Assembly (NCBI GenBank): GCA_036346205.1
Contig: JARFJB010000400.1
Span: forward strand, 785,001 to 849,000
Reading direction: 5' to 3'
DNA: 64,000 nucleotides
Source: Vesta saturnalis
Lineage: Eukaryota; Arthropoda; Insecta; Coleoptera; Lampyridae
Part shown: positions 9,597 to 22,355 of the stretch, piece by piece
Position numbering within the stretch: position 1 is the first letter of the stretch
Layout of the letters: each line of letters begins with the position of its first letter
The notes under the pieces: generated by a model
Seen by the model: the letters and a program-made list of their open reading frames with translations, nothing else
Databases searched by the model: none
Told to the model about the DNA's origin: nothing
Position numbers and translations under genes: made by a program

Positions 9597-12500
9597 CAGG
9601 GTGTCCCAATAGTGTGTATTCGGTCGATATCTCCTTAGCCATTAAACTTAGAAGATAAGTTTAAATACGAAAGTTGTCTATTTTTATAAGCTGCATAATC
9701 TAAAAATAGTTTGGTTTCTACAGGGTGTAATATAAAAGCGGTACAATATAGAACTTTTGATTTTTAAATAGTATATATATTATTTTATTTTTCGATTCTC
9801 CTTATAATTTTACATCTTCTTTATAAGAATTACTTACAAGCTAAATCTTACAGTTTTTGAGATATTTGCAAAGTTAACTAAAAACTAACATTTTTATGTA
9901 GTAATTCAAGTAGGCGTATCTCAGTTATTTTAAAGATAAAAAATAATCTTTGGTATAAAATTTATTCATACATGAGCTTACTTTAATCTATTGTCAAAAT
10001 TGGATTTAATATACAGAGTGATCACAAAAATTAATTCAATAACAAATTTGAAAATGCTATATCTTCATTTTTTTAAATGGCACACCCTATATTTTTTTAA
10101 TGTCTTGTCTTCGTCTATTAATCGGCTTTCATTTCTATTAAATATGTTCTATACCTATCTCTAATAGTTTCGGAGATATGTAAGTTTGTTCAATTTTTTT
10201 CGTTGATAACACTGAATTTCGTTGATAACGGTGAATGTGTGCCTTAGTTCGGTTTACCAAGTATTGTAAAAATAATTGTGGATATTTGAATGGTAGCAAT
10301 TTGACTATCTTTAGATATGTTTATGATCTGAAAATTGTTTATTTTGGGTCAGATTGATAACAAAATTTAATTACTTTACCTTTATTAAGCGTCATTGAGT
10401 ACACAGTAATGGTTACGATTTATTTATCAAGTAGAAGTTTCAGATTTAACTCATAGCGATTCATTAATACTTAGCACGTTTAAGCACATTTTAATGATAT
10501 AAATTCAAATAGTATTAGAAAAGATATATATGAAAATGTAAACTTTCACCATTATCACACATAATTTTGAATGGTGTATTTTTTAACACTTACAGTTATC
10601 TTCGTCAGTAGTAATATCTGTTAAAATTGTTAAAGATGTTGTAAACAATTTTGTCAAAGTTGCAAAATTTTTCAACTTAGACAAAATTGTTTTTATTAGG
10701 AAAGATATATGATTCATAAAACACGCACTGATCGTGACGTTTTTCAATTTTTAAGATACGAATTGTTTTTCTGGTTAAAAACTAATAGACCTATAGACTG
10801 AATTATTTTTGGGTGAGCTTTATTTATTTCAGAATTTTTATGGCGGGTATCAATAGTGTCTCACATTTATAGAAGGGTAAATTTGAAAGTATCCACATAA
10901 CGTCTCACTACCTTGATTTTATGAATACACTGGGAGTGATCAATAAGTTTACTACAACGTACGTTTCAAAATTTTCTTAAGCTTTGGACAGTTTTGTTTT
11001 CAATATTAATTGAACTTGAAGGTTTTCAAAATTGAATTGATGTGCTTGTGTTTGTTGGTTTGGGATTAAAATAGATTTATTAAGATTACTAACACGAAAT
11101 TTAATGTGCTCTTTTAAAGTGAAAAGGTGTTGAACGAATTGTTGTTTGCACTTCAACTGCGTATGATTTTACCGAGTAGGCTACAATTTTATCTTCCACA
11201 GTCAAGTAGGATTAATTTAGCAAGTCGCCTAGGAGAAATTACAGATTGTGGTGGCCCCTAGAGACTATTTTTCTCGGATTCAATGTTGTTATTTGTTTTA
11301 CGGTAAGTGTAAGGTGTTTGAACCTAAATTTTAACCATCTTACGTGGTATATCGAACCCGTCCATTTCCACTGTAATGAGCTTGACAACCCGCTTACCTC
11401 TGTAAGCCTTCACGACGCCTAGTACGGTTTGATCGTATAACAACATACATTGATTAATTAAAAGGGATTTATCAAGTACATCAGAATCGTTGATTAATAC
11501 CTGAAATACCGGCAATTCCAGATACCCAATATAAAAGCGAAAGGGCTACCGTAGCAAAAAAAAATTGCAAGACCTAGCCATAAAGTATCAAATACGTAAT
11601 TGTAACAAATATTGTTTGAGGGGCAACTGAAAGTGTAGTAAAGGATTAGCCAAAAAATTTTCTATTGAAACGATAATTTACGATAACAGGTCAACGGTGT
11701 ACAGAAGATATTCTCCTGAAGGAGGTTCGCGCCATGATGTAGGTAACGAAAATATTATTACGAATGCCTATATCGTACAATACTTATTTATTACGGAGAG
11801 TGACGTTAAGCCATAAGTCTCGTACCATTGCGACAATTCTTATTGGAAGTGAAATGGTCCCAGGTTCGACAGAATTCTAGTTAGGTTGCCTATATGACCT
11901 CAGCAGTCGGTGCCATAGGGTACGAAGATACAGCATCCGATGTTTTGCCCACAAAAACAAACAAGCACAAAACTGACCTAATAGCAAACTAGTACAGACC
12001 ACAGAACACATAAAATTTAACATTTTCGTTAACTGCCCGATATCATTTTTACCTTTTGAGTTTTGATCTTTACGAGTATTACACATTATAGGTGCTGTGT
12101 AGCATAAGTGGTGCCTACTAGCTGCTCGTAATGAATCTATTGATTTCATCTTTCATTGAAAAGTTTGTGTAAATACACATAAAAACGTCGCCTTTGCTAA
12201 AATCACGTTACGCTACTATTCATATTTCGTTAGTTATACTAGATATTTCCTACTTAATTTGTAATTGTCTGCTTAATCAAATATTTATTTACATACGTTA
12301 ATTTGATTATTTCTACATTAAAAATTGCCAAATTATTGATTAATTAAATCCTGTTCAAATTCACTGCATTTGAGCCATCTCGCGGTATACGTAAAGACCA
12401 TTTTGTGACAATTTTGACATTTTATTTTTGTAAAAATCAGAAGCACTGTCACGTGTTTAAGTGGGAAGTGGAGGAAAAGGGAAAGGGTTCTCTACTCACC

Positions 12501-14634
12501 TGTAAATATTTCAGAAAACCGTCTAGCTCAAACGGTTCGGGCGGGGTTTTAATTGTGGGCGCCAGAAGCCGCTTCCCAGAAGCAAAATCACCGCTATCCC
12601 GACTTCTGGATAAGCGATGTAAGAAGAGGTGAGCAGGGAGATTTAAAGGGAAGGAAAGCACAAAAGGGGAAATAAGAGGCTGTTGTAGCGTAACTCAAGA
12701 AATATAATATATTAAACAGAACAAAATGCGTGTGGATATACTCCACCCCAAAAGGTATGTCTAAGGGAAATCAGATTAATGTACTCAAACAAAAAATAGA
12801 AACAAAGAAATGGAAATTTGACTAAGTAAGTAAAATTTTGGTCAATACGATTACTACTCAAAATGAAAATAATGGTAACGTTCGCAAGTCGAACAGGTTC
12901 TTTAAATTTAAACCCGCAAAATAATTAATGTCTAAACTGAATTTAAAATCTAAGCGTTTCCCTTTCTAAAATGAAAGACCTTTAATTTGTGTCAAACTGA
13001 AAGAAAAACATATATTTAACGCTAACAAAGCGTTTCAAAATACCCAAACTGAAATAAATCTACTTGCTGTAGCCGTACAATACCCAAAGAAACCGTAGTA
13101 TACTTAAAATATTCGTAATTCCTAAATTAGTTACAAAATGTTTATCAAAAGAAGGACAGTTCAGTTTGCCTCTACATTTATTAGGTAACGGGGTTTATTC
13201 ATCACCGATATTGGACCAAAAAAAAAACGAAGGAAAAGCTAAACCGGCAAGTGAACGTTCCCCCCAAAATGGTTAAATATTGGCAGTAAAATGTTTAATT
13301 GAAAGTATCAATAAAAAACACAAATGAACTTTACTGAATTTCTTCCAACAATTCAGAAATAAAAACCCAATATGTGTTAAATAAAATTACAGGTACCACG
13401 TATCCAAGGGAGGTAAAAATTAAATGTATGTAACAGTTAAACCAAATCGCAGTTAGATCGCGTGCAAGTTAAATCAAAAGTAATGAATAGTTAATAGTAC
13501 AGAAACCACTATTCCTATCGCGCGTCGAAATAATTGAAAGTGGTTTATGCGCAGCTGTGCTACTGTGCAGTAAAGAAATGGTAGTCAAAAGTTTATCAAA
13601 CAGTATTATTAGCAATTATTATTATATAGTGAACGTTATAGAGAGCACTTAAATACAGATTCAACGATAGTTACATCAATTCATAAAGTATTAGTAAATA
13701 TTAGCAGGTACAATTTTGATTAATCACGTTGACTCGCAAAGTGTGAAATTCATCTAAGGTACATGAGATAAGCCTATAATTATACTAGTTGATTCCATAC
13801 TTATATTGTAGCGAATAGCACGTTAGTTAAATCATTATCTAGCGTTCCACGTACAGCGACGATATGGTAGGTAATTACGTTCACGCGATAAATAATATGA
13901 ACACTCTGACCTTTTGTAGGGTGTAAAGGGTTACCCTAATGTAGCTACAGCAGTAAAATTAGTGTAGACGAATCCCCTCAGCGTGAAGGCATTGCTTCCC
14001 GGTCTGGTTACCAGTTCCGAGCAATCACGATCACAGAAGTATAGAACAGAACTCTAAAAATTGCCCTAAGATTGTAGACGGGCACATTGAAATGGTACGA
14101 ATGTTTTCCAGTAGTCGATCGGAAGAATCAGTAGTTTGTTTATTGATTGTACGCCTTCAATCGCTAACAAAGAAAGTTATGATTTACTAACAAGAAAGAA
14201 AAATCTACGATAGATACCCAATATCTACAACAAAAAATTCCTTTAATTCCGCAAGGTCTTGCGAGTAACAAAAATTTGTACAGAAAGTTTAGAGACGTCC
14301 AAATATGTTTTTGTTGTAAAAGTTTCTTCCAAATTACATCCGATATATCATCGTTTGGAGAAATGTTTAGGAGAATTCAGAAATTTTTCTCACTTTACAA
14401 AAATGGCGATCATTAGAAAGAAAAACAAACGTAATAATTTCTTTACAACCAAAAAAGTATTATAGAATGCTTTAGTATCGATAGATAAATTAAATAAAAT
14501 CAAAACTCTTGTAGTTTTCATGCCCTAATATGCCGCATCTAGAGAGAGTTCCATGAACCAACAGTAATCTGTCTTTGAGTAGATAATACCATTGCGAGAT
14601 TAAGTCATTGGCGTTTAGAGGGCGTAACTATGTA
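9597..14634. other. Long AT-rich stretch without recognisable genes
   Basis: It opens with an isolated mariner-superfamily end, CAGGGTGTCCCAATAGTG at 9597, right after a TA tract. Related weak motifs (CAGGGTGTAAT at 9721, CACACCCTATA at 10080) follow without a transposase. The minus frame at 11324-11515 ends 'ITVEMDGFDIPRKMVKI', vaguely like the C-terminal tail of BEL/Pao integrases but too short to call. 12540-12570 contains TGGCGCC on the minus strand, which resembles a retroelement primer-binding site, but no LTR pair was found. Otherwise nothing supported. Confidence 0.4.
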
Positions 14635-14642
14635 CTTTCGTA

Positions 14643-15440
14643 TAAAGTCACTAAATAGAATAAAGTACCGCAAATGCATGTTCCAATGTGCTAGAGAGAA
14701 CTACTTTTCTGGCCACAACATGGCTGCCTGACAAGAGAATATGACGTGCATTTGAAACGCGTCAAACGACCGAACACCAAGCTGTCAAACTGAACTGACT
14801 GGTTTTGGTTATTTTATTAGTCGTTCTGTTAGTCGCAAACGTGGAAAGCTTTGGAAGTTGGGAATTGTGTTGGAAAACAGTAAAGATGCCAAGTTTTTTG
14901 TCGCCGACGCGAAATGTTATTTCGCTTATTGAATTTGGATATTAATGTTTTTTTATTTTTGCCATGAAAAGACACGGAACCACGGGGTATCTGGATGCAT
15001 CTAATAGGGAAACAAGATATAAATGATAACTCTGGAATAAGCGACGTAAGTTTTCAGAATACTTTATTTTAAAAATGAATACTATAAAAGTACTATTATG
15101 TTAGTTGCATTTTCATGAAGAAGCGTTTGAAACTAAAAAAATTGATGGAAAGAGAAAATTGAAGCATTAATGAGAAAAATCTGTTAGGCAATGCTATAGA
15201 CAGACATGTGTTCTTAGATAAATTATATCAAGACAACTCTGCTTTGTTAAGTAACATTCCACAATGTCATAATATTATTTATAACTGTACAAAAATATTC
15301 GTTAAATGTAGGCGATTTTTCACTGAGAATGCAAAAAATAAAGTTGAACGATCCTTGTTCACTTCTGTTTGAAGTTGGCGCCCAATTTAGGCCACAAAAT
15401 GGATGTCAATTGCGGTACTTTATTCTATCTAGCGACTTTA
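14643..15440. mobile_element. Non-autonomous DNA element with perfect 8-bp target duplication
   Basis: The TIRs are 31 bp with two mismatches: the left starts TAAAGTCACTAAATAGAA and the right is its complement ending at 15440. The element is flanked by CTTTCGTA at 14635-14642 and again at 15441-15448, a perfect 8-bp direct repeat. An 8-bp duplication is typical of hAT and P superfamilies. The 798-bp interior has no transposase frame, so this is a MITE-like copy. Confidence 0.88.
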
Positions 15441-15448
15441 CTTTCGTA

Positions 15449-17555
15449 CAATAAAAATTCTTGATTTATTTTATTACGAATACTTAATACGACAACAAAA
15501 GACAATAAAGACGGAAATTATATTAATAATTTCTGACATTATGAAATCATTTAAACATACAATATTTAGCACGTTACAGCACTTTTTCTTAATTAAATGT
15601 TTAATACAATATTCGTGTACTTCATTAAACGTAATCAATTAGTTGTTAGATATATGGTTTCAGACACAATCTGTTGCATAAAGGATTTCACTTTTCCCTT
15701 TTAACGAGCTTAGCTCGAAAATAAAAAAACTTGATTAGTTAATTAGGCAGTGTTAGCCAGTTGTATAACGTCAAACTATTGCCGTTTAACGTGTGAAATT
15801 GTGTAGAACGTATGTTGAATACAGTTACCCTCTTTGAACTATCTGAGGTATTGGTGCCGGTTGCACGTTATCTAAGGTGTTGAAATTGGGTTTTTTCTAT
15901 GTTCCTATTTTACATACAAATTTTCTTGCCTACTTATTCTACACCTACATATTATGTATTAAACTTATACGTACCACTATAGTACCCTTGGATACTACTT
16001 TTGTTTGCTTAACCCGCTCCAAAGAATAAGATTTGAGTTTTTTTAAACTTTTTTATAATTTCAACATTATTGAAGAAAATTTAATATTATTACTGTGAAA
16101 CTGAAATGATTATTTTTTATTGCGTTTTATTAAAATTGAATGGGTTCAATGCATAAAGGTATCATTTACTAGTTAATTTTACTTCGCTTGCTAATTAATT
16201 TCGGTTTGCGTAAATGAACTTTAAGATTTACGTTTATGAATTCCTTTCTAAATTTGTTGCGACAGCTAGCTCAAGTTAAAATAAAGAAACGATTACTGTT
16301 ATCATTGACCAAAGTTATGCTCATTTCGATTTTTTTGTTTATCTGGTTTCCTGTTGAGTTGACTTCTTTCTGCATTTATATATTCAATATTTGTATAAAC
16401 CTTTTAAAAATCTTTAGCAATAAAAGTAAATCAAACGTTATACTCATCTAATTAAGTTCCAAATCTGAACGAAAATGCATCAATATGTTGTTTACAAACA
16501 TATATAAAATCAAACCTATATCTACAATAACCTTCTTAAAACTAACATATAACAAATAAAATCTTTATCAGAATTAAACGATTAATTTTCGTTTAATCGT
16601 GATAGTCAAATGTAAATGTTCGAGAAATCAAACACAACAAAGTTTTATTTATTAACACAAACAAAAAAGGTTCTTACTTATTTTCGTTGCAAAACTGATG
16701 ATGTCATGCTGGCGTTCCTTTTACCGGTAAAGGGGCCTCAAATAGGTTAGACTGCTCTTCCAATGATGTCACTTTGTCGGCATTCTGGAACCATTCTGTC
16801 CTTATCTTTTCTTATACTTTTGTTGTAGCTGATTACGCTTCTAATTTTCTTCCATCAATTAATGATTTTAGTAAAAAATTGTTCGATATATTTACACTAT
16901 ACAAGTTTTATTCAATTGTTCAGTTTTAATCACAAACGGCGTGCGTAACAAACTGCAATCGAGCTACGGAAAGCCATACTTTCATTATCAATGTTTTTTA
17001 GTTATTATACTTTATATATCGATCTATTCATTGGCTCGATTGTTTTATTGTACATTTATCAGTCGCTATCAAACCATCAACTTGGAACTCTTTCAACACG
17101 CACTTAAAACTCTATTGCAAATTAATACGCAATCTTTTTATTATCGCCAAATTGACAATATTTCACTTTCTATTATTCTAATAAGGATGGTAATTTTCTA
17201 CCTCTTCCCTATCACCGTTAATTAATTCTTATTTGTAATTTTCACAATTTATAGGGCAGCGTGACTATACAATGTCACTTAGGCTGCGGCGTCAATCGAC
17301 CGACCAATATCAACTCTGACCGCGTATTTGATGGGACTCTTGTTCGCTTTCTTAACGACTGTTTTAAAAACCGCACATCATTATTATGACAGCGTCATTC
17401 CCTTCTACCACATTAATGCACTTGCAAATGCCGCGTATTTAAATATTTTCAAATTGAATATATAGATAACTTATCGAAATAAACTCAAGCTTTTCATCTT
17501 AATATTAATTACATTCGAATACAAATAAACAATAACCATTTCTTTATCTATAAAG

Positions 17556-17600
<45 letters not shown>

Positions 17601-17675
17601 AATCCCATACAATTTAGCGCAAAATTTTGATTTTTCTAAAGCTCCCGTTACACCAGGTGTACCTTGACTCGATCG
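15449..17675. other. Unclassified AT-rich region
   Basis: Small frames at 16236-16451 and 16941-17225 have no recognisable domain and a low-complexity composition. A (TA)n tract lies at 17558-17598. 17250-17420 is a somewhat G+C-richer island of unknown nature. Confidence 0.4.
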
Positions 17676-18250
17676 ATGGTCAGAGCTTAATAGCGTATTC
17701 CTTGGACAGTTTTAAGTCGAAAGTGTCATACACTTTTGCCAAAAACTCAATAGTTACGGAATTATGGGCAATATTAAATGTAACAGAGTGTGTAGATTAA
17801 AGTCAATAGCATGGTGAATAAAGCATAGTAATGTAAGAATATGGAGAATATTTGGGTCGCCTCAAATGGATGCAGCTGCAGCCGTTATATTTTTAATTAG
17901 CTCATCTCTGGTTTGTGGTTTATTTGAATATACTAGACTTTTCATATATAGTAGTCAAGTGGCGTTAGGTTTGGTGAGCTCGAAGGCCAGTGAACTGGCC
18001 CTCCTCTTCCAATCCACCGGTTAGCAATATTTACATTTACAATCAAATGAGACGGTGCGCCATCATGCGGAAACCATTTGTAAATGCTGAACAGATTGTT
18101 GAGTAAAAACCAAAATTGCGTAATGTTCACCCTTTCATTCGCCATTTGATTTACTGTTAAATTTAATATTAGCTCTTTTGAGTTTTGATTAGTGTATAAG
18201 GACTTTCGACTTAAAACGATCCAAGGAGTACGCTCTTAAGCTGTGACCAT
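17676..18250 (-). mobile_element. Mini DUF4817-type mariner relative
   Basis: Imperfect TIRs of about 65-70 bp pair 17676-17743 with 18183-18250 (shared blocks ATGGTCA, TAGCGTA/GAGCGTA, CCTTGGA, TTTTAAGTCGAAAGT). Only the last third of a transposase gene remains between them, so this is a deletion derivative of about 575 bp. Confidence 0.75.
17885..18145 (-). pseudogene. C-terminal DDE fragment of DUF4817-type transposase
   Basis: The minus frame contains the second catalytic block 'FPHDGAPSH', then 'NRWIGRGGPVHWP' and a third block 'SPNLTPLDYYI' in which the catalytic Asp (usually SPDLTP) is Asn. After a frameshift the tail matches the family again near 17890. The N-terminal half and first catalytic Asp are absent. 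It lies between the mini-element's TIRs. Confidence 0.82.
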
Positions 18251-18554
18251 GGAATCACCATTAGTTAGTTATTTTGTTGAAGTTGTCAATTTATATTACT
18301 ATTTTTCATGTAACGCTAAATTTATCAGGTGACTAATTTGCAGTATTTATTTAAATGTTTTTGTACAAAATATTTTAATGTAGAGTTCATTCATCTTTAT
18401 ATTAACTTCCATTCAGGTAGATGCTTGTGTGCTACGAGCATTTATCCGTTATTTCACTTTAAATTTGAACTCAACGGTCTACCTGTGTTTCCTTACTTAC
18501 ATTTTATTTTATATTATTAAGAAACTGTAAACAGCACATATTGACAGTCTCTGT

Positions 18555-19298
18555 CACTGAACTGTACTTATACTGGAACACATGCTCCATTCGCCATCCC
18601 GACCCGAGAGAGAGGGCCGCAAGGGACATCTTTGTCCTACTCTCGAGCGTACGCGCATGGGTAGAGCAGTTGATTGTCATGTCACAACGTTTGAACAAGA
18701 TTTGATATGTTTGTAATACTTTAATGATGAATTTTTCAATGATAATTGTTAATAACATGGACATTTACAAATATCCATTGAAACTCATTTTACCTACTGT
18801 TACACCCAGTCATTTTACAAAGATGATGAGCTATAAAAATAATTTCAAGGTATAATCAATGGTATATGTTAAACTTCGGATTTTTATTAACCATAAAAGG
18901 TGTAAAGTACATTTTATAAATTAAACATAGTTACACATGTTTGCATAATACATTCTACATTATCAGTATATATAAAAATTGTAATCAATTTGTAAAGATG
19001 TATAAAAAATATAATCGTAAGAAACAAACATGCTAACAATACTTATATAAGTCGGTATATAAATGCAACAAACAGTAACCAGTACCTAAGTAAAAATCAT
19101 AATTAATAAGTAAATAATTTGAAGTTGCATTTTAGTTAGTTTGTTTTAGAGTGACCATGCTTTAATGCTGTTTGTTCTTTCGCGCAGCACATGCACAAAG
19201 CGTTACGAAAAGGACAGGAGTGACCCTTGCATGCAATCTCTCTCGACTCGTGACTTGTCTATGACAGAGACCCATTCCAGTATAAATACAGTTCAGTG
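18555..19298. mobile_element. 8-bp-duplicating MITE, copy 1
   Basis: TIR of about 25 bp: left CACTGAACTGTACTTATACT, right its complement ending at 19298 with one or two mismatches. Flanks are GTCTCTGT (left) and GTCACTGT (right), a 7-of-8 match that looks like an 8-bp target duplication. There is no coding frame. A second copy in opposite orientation lies at 40978-44114, and isolated ends of the same kind appear near 60738-60790. Confidence 0.82.
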
Positions 19299-20849
19299 GT
19301 CACTGTGATTAACACCAACTCATATAGCCATACTTCAAATTCAAGATTGCTGATGAATCCACATATAGCGAAAAATTCAATATTCTATTTTTCTTCAACA
19401 CATAACAAAGTCAAAACAAAAATATATTATTATTTTATTAATAAATTAACAATAATTACATATAATATATACAATCTTAACATACATTGTCATATGACTA
19501 CAGTTGTTCATGGGAAAATATAATTAAACTCAAAATCTAATTTATTTGGTTGTAGCGTGAAAACTTCAAACTGCATACAAAATTAATTCATAATATGGCA
19601 GTGTTCATGTGTAGCACAAAACTAAAACTAATATAAATTACTAAATCATACAATAAATAAATTTTTTGAAAGACTATTTTTATTTGTTGCCAAAGCATTG
19701 TAAAGACTAACAGTGATAATCACTATTTACGATTAATTTGTACCATCAACAAAAAAGAAACCAACAATAAGAGATAACAAGCATAGATTATTAATAATCT
19801 TAGGTAAAAAGGTACATTATGTAGTGGAATATAAATATACTTAACAAAAATTAAATATTTTCATAGTTTATGGTACGTCATAATTCTGGCCGTTGTTTCA
19901 TTGTACGTGGATTTTTCATCCAAAATATGGCACAATATATTTTCTCAAAAATCCAATTAAATAAGCCACCTCCTTTGATCACTGTGCTAAATAGGTATTT
20001 TATGTAATCGGTAATTAAAGTTAAGGAAATTAACTTCACATAGAAACAGAAATGCTGTATAGATTCATGAACATGTTACCAAACAGACAACTGATAAATC
20101 GTTCAGCTTCAATTAATTAACACATGTAGTGCTTAAATATTAAAAACGTATCTAGTTTATAAAATGTTTTTTACTCAAGAAACCATTCAAAATAAAAAAA
20201 AATGCTGAATGAACTTATTAACATTATTAAACTAAGGTGTTTCATAGTATGTAATGATTCAGAATCAAAAATTATTATATTTTTATTAAACAACGTTTTC
20301 AAAATGGCATTCACGTACAGTGTGTTAATTTGAAAATATTTTGGAACTTGTATAAGCACATATATAAAAAGCTGTAATTCGGTACTTACATGCTATAGAT
20401 AAAAGAAAGTAAAACAGTGCTAATAACTAATTGGTTTTAGTTTGAATTAATCCGTTAGTTCCACCTCCCGCCCCAACCAACTTACAAATTTGTGACACTT
20501 CAAATTAAAGTTTTAATTGGAGTTCTAATCATCTGCTCAAAATAAATTATTGTCCGCCCATTATGTTGAACTAAAAGCAACAATAACTAACCGATTTCTG
20601 GTTTCATTTTTACTGATTTTTGTAATTAAAAATGCTTAGCTTTTATGACAGTCGTGTGTGAAGAAAGACAGCTGTCGTCACTCTAATATCAGATTGTGGT
20701 AGACCTATGTCAATTATCGTTACATTGTTTTTCATTTGACTTTTGCAGTATCAAATTTTCTAGTATAACTGATTTATTTCCTTTTTTAGTTATTTTGTGA
20801 TTTTGTCGTCTATAGTATGTTCGTTTCTCATTGCAAACACAGAGCAACG
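19299..20849. other. Unclassified AT-rich region
   Basis: No domain-bearing frame on either strand; the short frames here are composed of low-complexity AT-rich codons. Nothing else seen. Confidence 0.4.
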
Positions 20850-20851
20850 TA

Positions 20852-21640
20852 GATTGCCATATTTCCGATCACTTAACGGCACCGAGTTTAGTATTAACCA
20901 TTCAAATGAATTAAAAGTGAAGATATTATCAATAAACATTTTTTAGCGTCTGTGGTAAATAAAAAACACAAACATTTATTTTGTTTTACTGATAATATTA
21001 CTTACTAAGAAAAAAAATGTAAAAAAATATTTACATTAACTACTTATCCCTATATCCGACCACATTAAAAGATTTTTCCAAATACCGACCACACTATAAC
21101 CTATTAACGACCTAGAGTTAACAGTGCAATGACAATGCTTCCGACCACTTGAGTGCACAGAGTTTATTATTTCTTTTAGTCAAAATCTGTAGTACAAATA
21201 AGTTAAAAAAATCACTTCAACATTATGTGATAAATACTTTGGTAATTGTAAAATATTGTCTAATCGGAGAAATAAAATTACAAAAATGATTCACTTCAAC
21301 TAACTGTTTATCCCTATATCCGACCACATTCACACATATTTCCTAATACCGTCCGCACCATAACCTATTAACGACCTAGAGGTTGATAATGTAATTACAA
21401 TGTTTCCTACCATTTCAGCATGTAGAATCTATTATGTTTTTGTCAAAATAAGAAGTAGAAATAAGTTAAAATAATCTTATTTTAATTTTAAAATTTTGTG
21501 ATAAGCAAAGAATACGAATATTTACTTTGGTACTTGTAATGTAATATTTAAATTAGAGAAAAAAAATACAGAAATGGTTCACCTCAAATAATTGTAATTC
21601 TCTATATCTGACCACATTGTATTTGAATCGTTGAATATAG
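20852..21640. repeat. About 265-bp subterminal tandem repeats of the Tigger-like element
   Basis: Two nearly complete diverged units (from about 21046 and 21307) plus partial units at each side. Each carries TATATCCGACCACATT, a second (T)ACCGACCAC site, 'ATAACCTATTAACGACCTAGAG' landmarks and a third TTCCGACCAC-type site. Opposite-strand copies of the motif occur at the other end (25646, 25822, 26150). Repeated subterminal sites of this sort are usually transposase-binding sites (inference). Confidence 0.75.
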
Positions 21641-22355
21641 AAAGTAAAAATTAAAAAACAAACAGTTTTATTAAAGAAACAAAATACAATATTTAATTAG
21701 TTCTTAAGTTATTAATTTTAGGCACATTGAAAGTTCCACGGTTATTTATTTTTTCTGGTCGATCAAATTTGCAAATTATGTCCGTTTTTAAATATTCCAA
21801 AATATCATCCTCTCTGGGCCATTAGCAATAGTTACCACTCATCGTCATTGTTTTAATTTCAACCCCGCTTTCACCTTCTTTTATTACTGTACCTGGAAAA
21901 AATTCATTATCATATTGAACAATAACAAACTTTCCAGCAATATATTTCATTTCTTGATTATCCTTTATTCCTCTGTTTTTATTTTGTACTGCATCTTTAT
22001 TCTCCGGTAATTTTATTGTTTTTTCTATACTTTTAATGCATTATTTTTTCGTTTTTCGGCCTTGGTTGTTTTCATTTCTTCTTTTTTTTGTCTTCATAGA
22101 TTCTTCTTTGGTATTCTATAAATTCTTCATTTAAAGCAACCGTTGGCGTCACTGTTGTTTTTTTCTTAATTGAATTTGAGCTGTTGTTATCCTTTTTTGA
22201 ATTGATTTGTTCTGGCCAGAAAAGGGCAGATTTGAAAGGGGTGGTATATTTTTCTGGATTGTTGGTATTAGTTATGCTATTTTTGATAGGAGTTTTTGAA
22301 GTCGCATTACTTGTAGGAGAAGGCGCTATTGACAATATTTCTTGTACGATATTAA

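Noticed and set aside
11324..11515. Minus frame ending ITVEMDGFDIPRKMVKI as a BEL/Pao integrase tail
   Set aside because: Only about 40 residues with weak resemblance; no RT, integrase core or LTR nearby.
12530..12580. TGGCGCC on the minus strand as a retroelement primer-binding site
   Set aside because: No long direct repeats flank it and no gag or pol frame follows.
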